NCBI GenBank assembly: GCA_026393675.1
Contig: JAPKZQ010000004.1
Coordinates: 1 to 64,000 of the forward strand
Direction of reading: 5' to 3'
DNA length: 64,000 nucleotides
Source of the DNA: Acidobacteriota bacterium
Lineage (GTDB): Bacteria; Acidobacteriota; Vicinamibacteria; Vicinamibacterales; JAKQTR01
The notes under the pieces were generated by a model that worked only from the letters and a program-made list of their open reading frames with translations, had not been told where the DNA came from and did not search any database. The translations under genes and the position numbers were made by a program. This document shows, in pieces, positions 11,451-19,958 of this stretch; the first letter of the stretch is position 1, and each line of letters starts with the position of its first letter.

Positions 11451-12432
11451 GGGGCACCCCTTGCTTGACGTGCGCGGCCTGACGACGGAGTTCGTCGTCT
11501 CCCGTGGAGGCGCCGCGCGGACGGTGCGTGCCGTCGATGGCGTTAGCCTCCAGGTGCGGCGTGGAGAGACGCTCGGCCTGGTCGGCGAGTCCGGGTGTGG
11601 CAAGTCGGTCACGGCGCTCTCCATTATCCGCCTCGTCCAGCCGCCGGGCCGCATCACGGGTGGGACCATCGTCTTCGAGGGACGAGATCTGACGACGCTG
11701 GACGAACCAGAGATGCAGCGCGTGCGCGGCGCGCGTATTGGCTTCGTTTTCCAGGAGCCCATGACGGCGCTCAATCCGGTCTTCACGATTGGCGATCAGA
11801 TCGCCGAATCACTCGTGGTGCACCATCTGGCCACGAAGGCCGCTGCACGCACTCGGGCGGTGGAGTTGCTGGAGGCCGTTCGCATTCCTGAACCGAGGAA
11901 ACGCGCTGGCGATTATCCGCACCAGCTGTCGGGCGGCATGCGACAGCGGGCGTTGATCGCGGCCGCGATCAGCTGTCGCCCTTCCCTGCTCATCGCTGAC
12001 GAGCCGACGACCGCGCTCGATGTGACGATTCAGGCTGAGATTCTCGATTTGTTGCGCGAGATGCAGGCACAATTCGGCCTCGGCCTGCTCCTCATCACCC
12101 ACGATCTTGGCGTGGTCGCCCACCTGGCCAATCGCGTGGCCGTGATGTATGCCGGCCGGATCGTCGAGGAGGGGCCAACATCGACGGTGCTCTCGCGGCC
12201 GGCTCATCCGTACACGCGCGGCCTGCTTGCGTCGCTGCCAGGTTCGGCTCCGGGCACGCGGCTCAGGGCGATTCCCGGGTCCGTACCCGATCTGTCTGCG
12301 CTGCCGGCCGGATGCGCCTTCTCTCCGCGATGCGGCGATCGGGATGCCCGGTGCGACCAGCGTCCGCCTGAGCCGACCGCGCTCTCTCCTGATCACCACA
12401 CCCGCTGTTACCTGTATCCGAAGGCTGGATGA
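11443..12432 (+). CDS. oligopeptide/dipeptide ABC transporter ATP-binding protein (OppD/DppD type)
   Basis: This 329-aa ATPase energises peptide uptake at the inner membrane. It has Walker A GESGCGKS, the Q-loop [10 protein letters not shown], signature LSGGM, Walker [13 protein letters not shown] and the switch His in ITHD. The cysteine-rich C-terminal extension (CAFSPRC...RC...C), diagnostic of the oligopeptide subfamily, is present. The ATG at 11443 is chosen because the domain starts right after it, and it overlaps the mutase stop. It overlaps the next ATPase gene by ATGA. No permease or binding-protein gene is adjacent. Confidence 0.93.
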   Translation: MSKGHPLLDVRGLTTEFVVSRGGAARTVRAVDGVSLQVRRGETLGLVGESGCGKSVTALSIIRLVQPPGRITGGTIVFEGRDLTTLDEPEMQRVRGARIGFVFQEPMTALNPVFTIGDQIAESLVVHHLATKAAARTRAVELLEAVRIPEPRKRAGDYPHQLSGGMRQRALIAAAISCRPSLLIADEPTTALDVTIQAEILDLLREMQAQFGLGLLLITHDLGVVAHLANRVAVMYAGRIVEEGPTSTVLSRPAHPYTRGLLASLPGSAPGTRLRAIPGSVPDLSALPAGCAFSPRCGDRDARCDQRPPEPTALSPDHHTRCYLYPKAG

Positions 12433-13310
12433 TGGCGCTCGTCGACCTGCGCGGACTCGTGAAGGCGTTCTCACGGCGGGCGACGCCCTTCAGCCGGTCG
12501 TCCGTCGTGCGTGCCGTCGATGGCGTGAGCTTTGTCGTGGACGAGGGCGAGACGTTCGGCCTGGTCGGCGAGTCGGGCAGTGGCAAGACCACGACCGGCC
12601 GGTGCATGCTCCGCCTGATCGAGCCGACCTCGGGACAGTTTCTATTCGGAAGCCGGGACGTCTTCGCGTTGAAGGCGGCCGACATGCGCGCCGCCCGTCG
12701 CGACATGCAGATGGTCTTTCAGGACCCCTATGCCTCGCTCAACCCGCGGATGCGCGCCGGTACGATTGTCGAAGAAGGGCTCGTCATCCACGGCGTCGGG
12801 ACCAAGCAGGAGCGGCGGGATCGCGTACGGGAACTGTTCGCACTGGTCGGGCTGGATGAGACGCACCTCGAACGCTATCCTCATGAGTTCAGCGGGGGCC
12901 AACGTCAGCGCATCGGCCTGGCGCGCGCGCTGGCGCTCCGGCCGTCGTTGCTCGTCGCCGACGAGCCCGTGTCCGCACTCGACGTGTCAATCCAGGCGCA
13001 GATTATCAACCTGTTCATGGAGCTTCAGCAGGCACTTGCGCTGACCTTGATCTTCATCGCCCACGATCTCCGGCTGGTGCGCCACCTCTGCACGCGTGTG
13101 GCGGTGATGTACCGCGGCCGGATCGTGGAGATGGGCCGCACCGACGACGTGTTCCGTGAGCCTGCACATCCCTACACGCGGGCGCTGCTCTCGGCGGTGC
13201 CCGATCCGGACCCTCGGACGCAACCGCAGCGGGTGAGCTTCGACGTGGCTGCGGCCGACCTGGGAGCGCCACTGCGCGACGTCGCGCCGGGCCACCAGGC
13301 CGCCATCTAA
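12429..13310 (+). CDS. oligopeptide/dipeptide ABC transporter ATP-binding protein (OppF/DppF type)
   Basis: This 293-aa second ATPase of the heterodimer has Walker A GESGSGKT, Q-loop FQDPYASLNPRM, signature FSGGQ, Walker B LLVADEPVSALD and HD switch. It begins ATG at 12429, overlapping the previous stop by 4 bp (ATGA). It is shorter at the C-terminus than typical OppF and lacks the cysteine motif. The permeases and the substrate-binding protein must be encoded elsewhere, or the pair serves another transporter. Confidence 0.92.
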   Translation: MMALVDLRGLVKAFSRRATPFSRSSVVRAVDGVSFVVDEGETFGLVGESGSGKTTTGRCMLRLIEPTSGQFLFGSRDVFALKAADMRAARRDMQMVFQDPYASLNPRMRAGTIVEEGLVIHGVGTKQERRDRVRELFALVGLDETHLERYPHEFSGGQRQRIGLARALALRPSLLVADEPVSALDVSIQAQIINLFMELQQALALTLIFIAHDLRLVRHLCTRVAVMYRGRIVEMGRTDDVFREPAHPYTRALLSAVPDPDPRTQPQRVSFDVAAADLGAPLRDVAPGHQAAI

Positions 13311-13314
13311 ACGC

Positions 13315-13340
13315 AAAAGGGCGGGCACGGGGGCCCACCC
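13315..13340 (-). terminator. rho-independent terminator of the MacB-type ATPase gene
   Basis: On the minus strand GGGTGGGC-loop-GCCCGCCC (stem 13319-13326 / 13333-13340, one mismatch) is followed by TTTT (13318-13315). It lies 20 bp past the stop at 13361. It may also end the convergent dppF transcript, although no T-tract is present on that strand. Confidence 0.65.
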
Positions 13341-13360
13341 CTACGAACGCCGTCTGCCGT

Positions 13361-14071
13361 CTACTGGCTACTGGCTACGCTCTTCCTATGCGGCCCGCTG
13401 GCATCCTGCTCGACCTGGCCGTCGCGGAGGTGAATCACGCGTCGGGCGTGGTCGGCGATGTCGGCCTCATGCGTCACGAGAATGATCGTGTTGCCGGCCG
13501 ACGACAACCGGTCGAAGAGCCCCATGATTTCAGCGCCGGTCTTCGAATCCAGGTTGCCCGTCGGCTCGTCGGCCAGCAGGATCGACGGGTTGTTCACCAG
13601 CGCCCGCGCAATGGCCACGCGCTGGCGCTGTCCGCCCGATAACTGATTCGGGCGGTGGGTCATCCGGTCGGACAACTCCACCTTGTCCATCGCCGCCTTG
13701 GCACGAACCAGGCGGTCCCGGGACGGCACGCCGGCATACACAAGCGGCAACTCGACGTTGTGGAGGGCTGTCGCTCGCGGCAGGAGGTTGAATGTCTGGA
13801 AGACGAAGCCAATTTCCTCATTCCGGATCCTGGCCAGTTCATCGTCGTTCATCTGGCCGACCTGCTTGTTGTTCAACAGGTAACTGCCCTTGCTCGGGGT
13901 GTCGAGACAGCCGATCAGGTTCATGAGCGTGGACTTGCCCGAACCGGACGGTCCCATGATGGCCACGTATTCTCCCCGCTCGATGGAGATATCCACGCCA
14001 CGCAACGCGTGAATCTCCTCGGTGCCCATCACGTAGGTTTTCCAGAGATCCTGTGTTTCGATCAGTGCCAT
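13361..14071 (-). CDS. MacB/LolD-family ABC transporter ATP-binding protein
   Basis: This 236-aa ATPase of the lipoprotein-release/macrolide-export family works with a FtsX-type permease on periplasmic substrates. It has Walker [10 protein letters not shown]-loop [20 protein letters not shown], signature LSGGQRQR, Walker [12 protein letters not shown] and H-loop VTHE. The open frame extends upstream, but family similarity begins at [10 protein letters not shown], so the ATG at 14071 is used. It is an orphan here, since no permease or membrane-fusion gene is adjacent. It lies 131 bp downstream of a response-regulator gene on the same strand. Confidence 0.92.
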   Translation of the reverse strand: MALIETQDLWKTYVMGTEEIHALRGVDISIERGEYVAIMGPSGSGKSTLMNLIGCLDTPSKGSYLLNNKQVGQMNDDELARIRNEEIGFVFQTFNLLPRATALHNVELPLVYAGVPSRDRLVRAKAAMDKVELSDRMTHRPNQLSGGQRQRVAIARALVNNPSILLADEPTGNLDSKTGAEIMGLFDRLSSAGNTIILVTHEADIADHARRVIHLRDGQVEQDASGPHRKSVASSQ

Positions 14072-14202
14072 ACGATCTGACGCGGGCCTCAGGCGCCGAT
14101 GATGGGTCGCCCTGGCGCACGATTCCTCTCTAGGGAAGATACGGCATCGCCGGGGGAACGGTTCCCGGCGGTCTCGGGGCAGTGTAGCACGGCGGCGCGG
14201 CC

Positions 14203-15609
14203 TCAGGCCTGGGCCCGCTCCTTGATTTTCTCGACCTCGATTTTGTGCTTCTTCACGAGGTGCCACATGCTGCGCTCGGTGATGCCCAGCAGGCGGGCGG
14301 CCTGCGCCTGCACGCCGCCCGTGCGTGAGAGCGCCTCGATGACAAACGCGCGCTCGAGCTGCGCGATCTTCTCGTCGAGCGACACGATGCCCGGCGACTC
14401 CCACTGCTGTGATGCCACGCCGGCCACCAGGCCGACGCCGGCAGGGCGAATCGGTTGAGGCAGGCTGGTCAGCGTGACGACCTCACCGTCGGTGACGACC
14501 GCAGCGCGCTCGATGGCGTTCTTCAGCTCGCGGATGTTGCCCGGCCAGTCGTACGCCATCAACGCCGCCATCGCGTCCGACGACGCCCGCCTGATGGTCC
14601 GACCGAGTCGCTGGTTGGCTTCGGCCAGGAAGTGGTCGACCAGTCCCGGAATCTCCTCGCGGCGTTCGCGGAGCGGCGGCACGTTGATCGTGATGACGTT
14701 CAGCCGGAAGTACAGGTCGTCGCGGAACGTACCCGCGCGGACGTTCCGCAACAGGTCCTTGTTGGTGGAGGCAATGATGCGGACATCCACCTTGATCGTC
14801 GATGTGCCGCCGACGCGTTCCACCTGGCGGCTCTGGAGCACGCGGAGGATCTTGGCCTGTGTCGCCAGCGTCATGTCGGCGATCTCGTCGAGCAGCAGCG
14901 TGCCGCCGTCGGACAGTTCGAACTTACCGGGTTTGCGGGCCTGCGCGCCGGTAAACGCGCCGCGCTCGTACCCGAACAACTCGGATTCGAGGAGCGTCTC
15001 GGGAATGGCCGCGCAGTTGAGACGCACGAACGGCCGGTGTTTCCGCAACGACCGTTCGTGGATCGCTTCGGCCACCAGTTCCTTGCCGACGCCGCTCTCG
15101 CCGAGGATGAGCACCGTCGAGTCGGTCGGGGCGGCCCGGTCGATCAGGTGCATCACTTCGTTCATCGCCCGCGAGGCGGCCGTGGCCCAGCCGTGTCCCG
15201 GCAGGGTCGCCAGTTCCTCGCGCAACCGTTCGATCTCGAAGTGCAGTTTCCGTTTCTCGAGGGCGCGTCGGATGACGATTTCCATCTCCTCGAGGCGGAA
15301 GGGTTTCGTGAAGTAGTCGTACGCGCCGCGCCGGATCGCGTCGATCGCGTCATCGCGCGTGCCGTGGGCGGTCATGATGATGATCGGCACCCGGGGATCG
15401 ATCTTCAGGATCTCCTCGACCGCCTCGAGTCCGCTCATGCCTGGCAGGCGGATGTCCAGCAGGATCAGGTCGGCCGAGTCGGCCTTGAGCGCCTGGAGTC
15501 CCTCTTCAGCGGTTGTCTTCAACGTCACGGCGTAGCCCTGCCGGTGCAACGCCTCGTTGAGGAAGAACTGCATCTGCTCGTCGTCATCGATGACTAGGAC
15601 ATGGAACAT
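14203..15609 (-). CDS. NtrC-family sigma-54-dependent response regulator (PilR-like by position)
   Basis: The 468-aa regulator has a receiver domain (DDDEQMQ; phosphoacceptor in [13 protein letters not shown]), an AAA+ domain with GESGVGKE, the sigma-54 loop in ERGAFTGAQ and LLLDEIADM, and a Fis-type helix-turn-helix ([13 protein letters not shown]). It lies downstream of the prepilin and PilM-remnant genes on the same strand. The prepilin has a near-consensus sigma-54 promoter, so a PilR-like role in activating that promoter is a reasonable inference. No partner kinase gene is adjacent. The start ATG at 15609 gives an intact receiver. Confidence 0.94.
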   Translation of the reverse strand: MFHVLVIDDDEQMQFFLNEALHRQGYAVTLKTTAEEGLQALKADSADLILLDIRLPGMSGLEAVEEILKIDPRVPIIIMTAHGTRDDAIDAIRRGAYDYFTKPFRLEEMEIVIRRALEKRKLHFEIERLREELATLPGHGWATAASRAMNEVMHLIDRAAPTDSTVLILGESGVGKELVAEAIHERSLRKHRPFVRLNCAAIPETLLESELFGYERGAFTGAQARKPGKFELSDGGTLLLDEIADMTLATQAKILRVLQSRQVERVGGTSTIKVDVRIIASTNKDLLRNVRAGTFRDDLYFRLNVITINVPPLRERREEIPGLVDHFLAEANQRLGRTIRRASSDAMAALMAYDWPGNIRELKNAIERAAVVTDGEVVTLTSLPQPIRPAGVGLVAGVASQQWESPGIVSLDEKIAQLERAFVIEALSRTGGVQAQAARLLGITERSMWHLVKKHKIEVEKIKERAQA

Positions 15610-15677
15610 AAGGGTACAGTCAAGCGCATCAGGCCGTCTTCGTCAACGGCGATCGCACGAAGAGGCATTGTGACGCC

Positions 15678-16060
15678 TCATCGGCCGACTCCAGCGGGCA
15701 CGGGGCCTCTGAGTGTGACGCGGCGGCGTTCCCCGGTTGAGGTCACGAAGGTCACCGCATCGCGATCAATCTGGACCACCTTGAAGTCACCCACGTTCGC
15801 GCGGAACTCGTCGACCGGTTCCGGCAGGTGGGCGACATCGATCCCTTCCAGCACATCGAGCGTCTCGACCTCGACGTTCAGCTCGTGCATCAACGGTCCG
15901 GTGAGCGAACGCAGGTCCGGCATGTCGCCGGAGACCAGTACGTGACTGACGTCCACTTGACGATTCTGCTTCGAGATCGGCCAAACAGACCGGTCTTCTC
16001 ACGGACCTCGACGATCCGGCACACGTGTGGAAGCAATTCGATGCCAACGCGGTTCGCCAT
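15678..16060 (-). pseudogene. frameshifted, internally deleted PilM-like remnant
   Basis: The frame opening at ATG 16060 encodes a PilM/GspL-like N-terminus (MANRVGIELLPHVCRIVEV...) that loses homology after about 30 codons near 15980. A second frame then resumes with a PilM-like C-terminal motif, VLVSGDMPDLRSLTGPL...VEVETLDVLEGI, through 15800. After VDEFR it switches to a short segment (VGDFKVVQIDRDAVTF) that looks like the end of a PilP/GspC-like protein, ending at 15678. The simplest reading is two deletions joining parts of pilM and a downstream pilus gene. Family assignments are by eye, so the exact junctions are approximate. Confidence 0.6.
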
Positions 16061-16149
16061 GTGTCACTGGAGTTTTCGGCTCGACAGGGGCGAAGACATA
16101 GGCTTCCGCCTCGGAAAAACTCGGGCGGAACTGTGCAACGGCGAAAGTG

Positions 16150-16785
16150 TTACTGGAGCCGGACGCCGATGTCGTCGTTGACAAGGGCGGCACTCAGGAT
16201 GGACTGCCCAAATGGCGTCTCGATGATGCCGTTGTGACCAGCCGACAGGACCCACACGGCGGCCTTCACCCCACCGCCATTGCCCGTCGCCGACGTATCG
16301 ATCAAGTCGATGTTGACGATGTACCGGTTGCCCCACGGATCCGCGCTGATTCCCGACGACAAGTAGGGTCCGTTCCATCCGAACTGGGACGTCGGGGCCC
16401 TCCGGCTATAACCGGGGACGTCGGTCATCAACTGCTCTGACAGCAAGCCGGCGACTCCTGTCGTCCACAGGCTTGGCTGGTCCTCTAGCGCGACGTTGCC
16501 GGGACTGACGAGGAGCTGCACGCGATTCTGCGGAAGCCCGGGGTCGCCTTTCTGAGCCAGCTTCCAGGACGGGAAAAATCCGTTGTCCCGGTAGAACTGG
16601 ACGATGGCACTCGCGATGGTCTGGCAATCGCTTCGAGCCCGGGCCGACCGCGAGTCGTTGATGAAGTTGCCGATGGAAGGCATGAGCACCAGGGCGAGCG
16701 TCACGATCACCCCGAGCACCACCGTCAGCTCCATCAGTGTGAAGCCGTGATGGCTTCTAGCGGTGATTGCTTGTCGGCCGAACAT
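16150..16785 (-). CDS. type IV prepilin / GspG-like pseudopilin
   Basis: This 211-aa protein has a class III prepilin signal: a short basic leader ending in Gly14, then FTLMELTVVLGVI with Glu5 of the mature form. A hydrophobic helix follows, then a globular domain with DPWGNRY and LSAGHNGIIETP, hallmarks of GspG-type pseudopilins. A prepilin peptidase would cleave after Gly14. The gene looks intact, unlike its neighbours, and is preceded by a strong sigma-54 promoter (16961-16977) and a leader of about 165 nt. It should be a subunit of a type IV pilus or type II-like pseudopilus, but no assembly ATPase or platform protein is found in this window. Confidence 0.9.
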   Translation of the reverse strand: MFGRQAITARSHHGFTLMELTVVLGVIVTLALVLMPSIGNFINDSRSARARSDCQTIASAIVQFYRDNGFFPSWKLAQKGDPGLPQNRVQLLVSPGNVALEDQPSLWTTGVAGLLSEQLMTDVPGYSRRAPTSQFGWNGPYLSSGISADPWGNRYIVNIDLIDTSATGNGGGVKAAVWVLSAGHNGIIETPFGQSILSAALVNDDIGVRLQ

Positions 16786-16960
16786 CGGCGACCCTCACGG
16801 TTCTGGCGCAAAACAACGGGAGTTACAAAACACTTGCCGGTCGTTTAGTCCCGGGAAACCCTGGTTCGGGGAACGCTATGAACCCGTCTCCCGGCCGGCC
16901 GCTCGTCTGACCCACGAGCCAGCCGTGCGCTCCCCAGTCCCAAAGAATAGATTCTCCCTT
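16786..16960 (-). other. long structured 5' leader of the prepilin gene
   Basis: About 165 nt separate the predicted sigma-54 start from the prepilin ATG. It contains a CTCGT/ACGAG stem and several GC-rich complementary blocks. I looked for a GEMM c-di-GMP riboswitch, which often precedes pilin genes, and did not find its conserved motifs. Confidence 0.35.
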
Positions 16961-16977
16961 AGCAACCTCCGTGCCCA
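16961..16977 (-). promoter_or_regulatory. sigma-54 promoter of the prepilin gene
   Basis: The minus strand reads TGGGCACGGAGGTTGCT, matching TTGGCACG-N4-TTGCW at all but one informative position with exact -24/-12 spacing. This suits PilR-type control of pilin. The remaining stretch 16978-17285 is comparatively AT-rich and gene-free; it holds a TGTCTC/GAGACA hairpin near 17215-17231. Confidence 0.75.
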
Positions 16978-17285
16978 CTGTGAAATAGCACGAAGATACA
17001 GAAAAAACAACGCGTTCTTGGGAAGAAATGGCGATCCCACACATCGGCGACCGGCGGTGTCCTACGTTTTGTGGTGACACGAAACGAGTCTGATCGGTGA
17101 GAGGTGAGAACGCCAGCTATAGCATCGCGGCCGAAAAATACCCGTAACCCATAGATTACGCTACGTTTTTCTGCCTGGCAGACCGCCGGACTCCTGAAGC
17201 CACATAAGACGTTGTCTCGTTTTGAGACATGCCGCATCAATGTGGGGCGAGCCAGAGACCGAGGGTTGTAACAAGGGTGGCGCGT

Positions 17286-17978
17286 CTACTTGAGCAGCTT
17301 CGAGCGGAGCAGTTGGATGCGGTTGCGCACGTCGGTGGCAAGCGTGGCGGTGTCGGCGCCACCGAACGAGAGGAACTGTTCGTAGTGATCGATGGCGCGG
17401 GAGATTTCGCCGCTCTCTTCGAGCACGAGCGCGAGGTTGTAGTGGGCGTTGGCGGCTGTCGACGACCCTGCGGCGTTTCGCGTGATGCCAGGCGCCGTGG
17501 TCGCTGGAGATTCCGCTGGTGATGGTGGTGTGCGCGACGTCGTGACCAGGAGCGCCGGTGCGGCTGCGGGAGGCGCGGGTTTCGACGGCGCGGGAGCTCC
17601 ACATCCGGCGGCCTGCTGCGGCTCGGCGGGAGGCTTGGTTGGGTTAGCAGGCGACGTCACGGGACGCTGGTTGGGTGGTGTGACGGCGCGGCGCGCTGCC
17701 GTCTGCCGAGGGCCGAACAGAAAAGACATGGGACCGGCCGGCACGAGACGGTTGTCCGCCGCCACCTGCCACACCAGCGCTGCGGTCACCATGACCAGCA
17801 CCACGCCGATCGCGATACGAAGCGCAGGTGCCATTCCAGCCGACTCCGGCGCCTGTGTGGGGTAGCCAAGGGAGGCCAGGACGTGATCGTCCGTCATGCC
17901 TGGCGATCTGGGTGGGAGCCCCTCGGGTTTCGGCGTCGCCCCGTGGTGTTGACGCAAGACGTCAAGCATGCGGCTCAT
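17286..17978 (-). CDS. MshN-like TPR protein, probably shortened
   Basis: The 230-aa product begins MSRMLDVLRQHHG, a start typical of pilus/secretion-locus accessory proteins of the MshN/GspB kind. It has one TM helix (IAIGVVLVMVTAALVWQV, about residues 55-72), a long Pro/Ala-rich linker and a single TPR unit at the C-terminus (NAHYNLALVLEESGEISRAIDHYEQFL). Family members usually carry several TPRs, so a deletion between the linker and the last TPR is possible; the frame is kept. The ATG at 17978 lies 4 bp after the upstream ExeA-like fragment, so they are co-transcribed. Expression and function are uncertain given its damaged neighbours. Confidence 0.6.
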   Translation of the reverse strand: MSRMLDVLRQHHGATPKPEGLPPRSPGMTDDHVLASLGYPTQAPESAGMAPALRIAIGVVLVMVTAALVWQVAADNRLVPAGPMSFLFGPRQTAARRAVTPPNQRPVTSPANPTKPPAEPQQAAGCGAPAPSKPAPPAAAPALLVTTSRTPPSPAESPATTAPGITRNAAGSSTAANAHYNLALVLEESGEISRAIDHYEQFLSFGGADTATLATDVRNRIQLLRSKLLK

Positions 17979-17982
17979 GGCA

Positions 17983-19091
17983 TTACGCGCCAGACACGGC
18001 GCTCGTGCCAAACCCGGCGACGAGCGGACGGCGGCGGCGGAGCCAGGAGAATCGGGGTTTCTCCACCTGCCGGAGGTCAAGCGATTTGGTCGCCCGGATG
18101 ACGAGGTCGTGCGCAACCTTGTTGGCCTTCGTCGAGAAGGCGCCAAGCAGACTGCGGTCGCAAATCAGATTGATCAGACGCGGAATGCCGCCCGAGGACT
18201 GGAAAACCGCCCGCAGGGCCTTCGGCGTGAAGCTCACGGTCGTCGCCCCGCCGGCCACGTACAGGCGGTGATAGATGTAGGCGGCCGTCTCGTCCTCGGT
18301 GAGCGGTTTCAGTTCGTAGCGAATCGACACGCGCTGATCCAGTTGCCTCAACTCCGGCGCACGCTGCTCTTCGTACAGACGCTGCTGGTCCGCCGCGCTC
18401 ATGGCCGCGACGTCGCCGGGCGTCACGACCGTTGGCGTCAGCAGGATGACCAGGTCGACTTTCTTCTTCGTCCGATCGTCACGGCGGAAGAGTCCGCCAA
18501 TCGGCGGCATATCACCCAGCACCGGCACCTTGGTCTTCTCGCCGGTGGTCCGTTCCTGCATCACAGCCGGCTCGTTGTTCATCGCCATCACGCGCGGACT
18601 GGCCATGACATTGACCCGCCCCTGACTGGCAAATGCGTTGAGCAGGCCCTTGAAGTTCTTGATGTTCACGCCCATCGTAAACGCGCTCTGGCTGGCGGTG
18701 GGCGCGAGTCGCTGCGTGAGCGTGACGGAGTTGGCTGCGCTGCGCAGCACGGCTGACCAGTCGATGCCCGCCGAGAACTGCTCGTTCATCTCGACTTCGA
18801 TGACTTTGGCCTGAATGTGGACCTGGCGCAGGATCCGGGACTCGACCACATCAAGGTCGTTCGCAATCTTGTCGAGCCTGTCCAAATAGTCCTTGATCTG
18901 CAGCAGGCCGGCTTTCCGATCGAGGTTGAGACGGCCCTCGGGCGACATCAACATCGCGATGCCTTTCTCGATCTCGGCGAAGGTGTCGAGTCCTGCGCGG
19001 CAACTCCTGTCGACAACGCGCCCGAGGTCGACAGCACAAGTGCGGCCATCAGCCCCGCATTGACCGCCGCTGTGCGTGCTGTGGACTTCAT
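17983..19091 (-). pseudogene. secretin signal peptide + secretin C-terminus fused to ExeA-like ATPase C-terminus
   Basis: ATG 19091 opens a secretin-like signal peptide (MKSTARTAAVNAG...GVAAQD), which goes out of frame near 18985. In the next frame the secretin resumes late in the protein (LDTFAEIEKGI...EGRLNLDRKAGLLQIKDYLDRL) and carries the conserved secretin core (RVNVMASPRVMAMNNEPAVM; LVILLTPTVVTPGD). At about 18360 it continues without a stop into the C-terminal third of an ExeA/MshM ATPase (LRQLDQRVSIRYELKPLTEDETAAYI...GGIPRLINLICDRSLLGAF), ending at 17983. Walker A and B of ExeA and the secretin N-domains are missing. Two deletions, one out of frame and one fusing two adjacent genes, explain this. 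An internal start at 18954 could still make a 323-aa chimera. Confidence 0.75.
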
Positions 19092-19172
19092 AGGTATTCC
19101 CCGAAAGCGGACGCGTGATAGACGCTCCGCTCTCTGGGCTGTTTCTCGGCTTATCTTGTTGGCAACATTAGC

Positions 19173-19197
19173 GCTGCGGGCACGAACTGCCCGCAGC
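19173..19197. repeat. perfect 10-bp hairpin
   Basis: GCTGCGGGCA (19173-19182) pairs exactly with TGCCCGCAGC (19188-19197) around CGAAC. It lies between the membrane-protein gene ending at 19345 and the secretin remnant starting at 19091, both on minus. It may slow or end the upstream transcript, but there is no T-tract. The rest of 19092-19344 shows no gene. Confidence 0.6.
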
Positions 19198-19344
19198 TTG
19201 TCAGGCCGGCACCCGCGGCTACTTGCGGGCGCGAAGCAGGCGGACGACCCCCCGAGCGACCATCCTCGACGCGAGGTCGTGGCCTTCACCTGAACGTCAT
19301 AGACTGGCTGGTGAGGTCCCGTTTCTCGAAGCTTCCGGCCCCGG

Positions 19345-19830
19345 TCAGGCCGAGGCGACGGTCTTCTTTTTGAAGAAGACGGCGCCGAGCAATCCGCCGA
19401 GCGCCGCGAAGATTGCGCCGCAGAACAGCCAGAAGATGAACCCGACAACCACGCCCGCGATGGAGAATGCGGTGGAGTTGCTCATGCTCTCCATCATCTG
19501 CCGGACGTTGTCCGGCATGTCCTGGGTCGTGTTGACGATCTGCTGCATGAGGCGCTGGGTTACACCGCCCATCAGGAGGTTAATGGGCAGCGACACCACT
19601 GTGTGGACCACCGCGCCGATGATGCCGGCGAGCAGGCCGACCAGCGCGCCGTCACCAGTGGTGATGGCCTGCGGCGTATTCGACTGGAGCACGTAGGCGG
19701 CCACCATCCCGCCGGCAACCACCCACAGGCAGCAGCACAGGTTCGCCAAGTTGACAAATGGAAGGGCCGACAGCACGCCGATCAACAGGCCGCCCCACAC
19801 TGCCGGCATCAGCATCGCGTTGCCCTTCAT
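19345..19830 (-). CDS. small multi-pass membrane protein of unknown function
   Basis: The 161-aa protein has about four hydrophobic helices, a CCC motif in the second (NLANLCCCLWVVAGG), a hydrophilic Gln/Met-rich loop (QRLMQQIVNTTQDMPDNVRQMME) and a final helix before a KKK tail. The ATG at 19830 has AAGGAGG 9 nt upstream. The nearer ATG at 19839 touches the Shine-Dalgarno and is rejected. It is probably an inner-membrane protein of an uncharacterised family. It lies downstream of the inositol-phosphate synthase gene on the same strand, separated by a repeat-rich gap. Confidence 0.75.
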   Translation of the reverse strand: MKGNAMLMPAVWGGLLIGVLSALPFVNLANLCCCLWVVAGGMVAAYVLQSNTPQAITTGDGALVGLLAGIIGAVVHTVVSLPINLLMGGVTQRLMQQIVNTTQDMPDNVRQMMESMSNSTAFSIAGVVVGFIFWLFCGAIFAALGGLLGAVFFKKKTVASA

Positions 19831-19842
19831 GGTCTGCATCCT

Positions 19843-19958
19843 CCTTCGGGGTTCGGGGTTCGGGTTTCGGAAGTTGCCGCCTTCGCCTTCGTCGTGCCAA
19901 GGGAGCTCGGAATCGGGTTTCCGAATCCCCAATCCCGAATCCCCAATCCCGTCAGGCT
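19843..19958. repeat. short tandem CGGGTTTCGG / AATCCCCAATCCCG repeats
   Basis: The gap between the membrane-protein gene and the inositol-phosphate synthase stop holds degenerate repeats: GGGGTTC copies near 19846-19870, and AATCCCC-AATCCCG copies at about 19923-19950, which are roughly complementary to them. It is low-complexity intergenic DNA with no visible gene. Confidence 0.6.

Noticed and set aside
16786-16960. c-di-GMP (GEMM) riboswitch before the prepilin
   Set aside because: Expected in this context, but the conserved GEMM-I blocks are not present on the minus strand.
17161-17231. Terminator after the MshN-like gene
   Set aside because: TCTGCCAGGCAGA and TGTCTC/GAGACA stems exist but none is followed by T residues on the minus strand.
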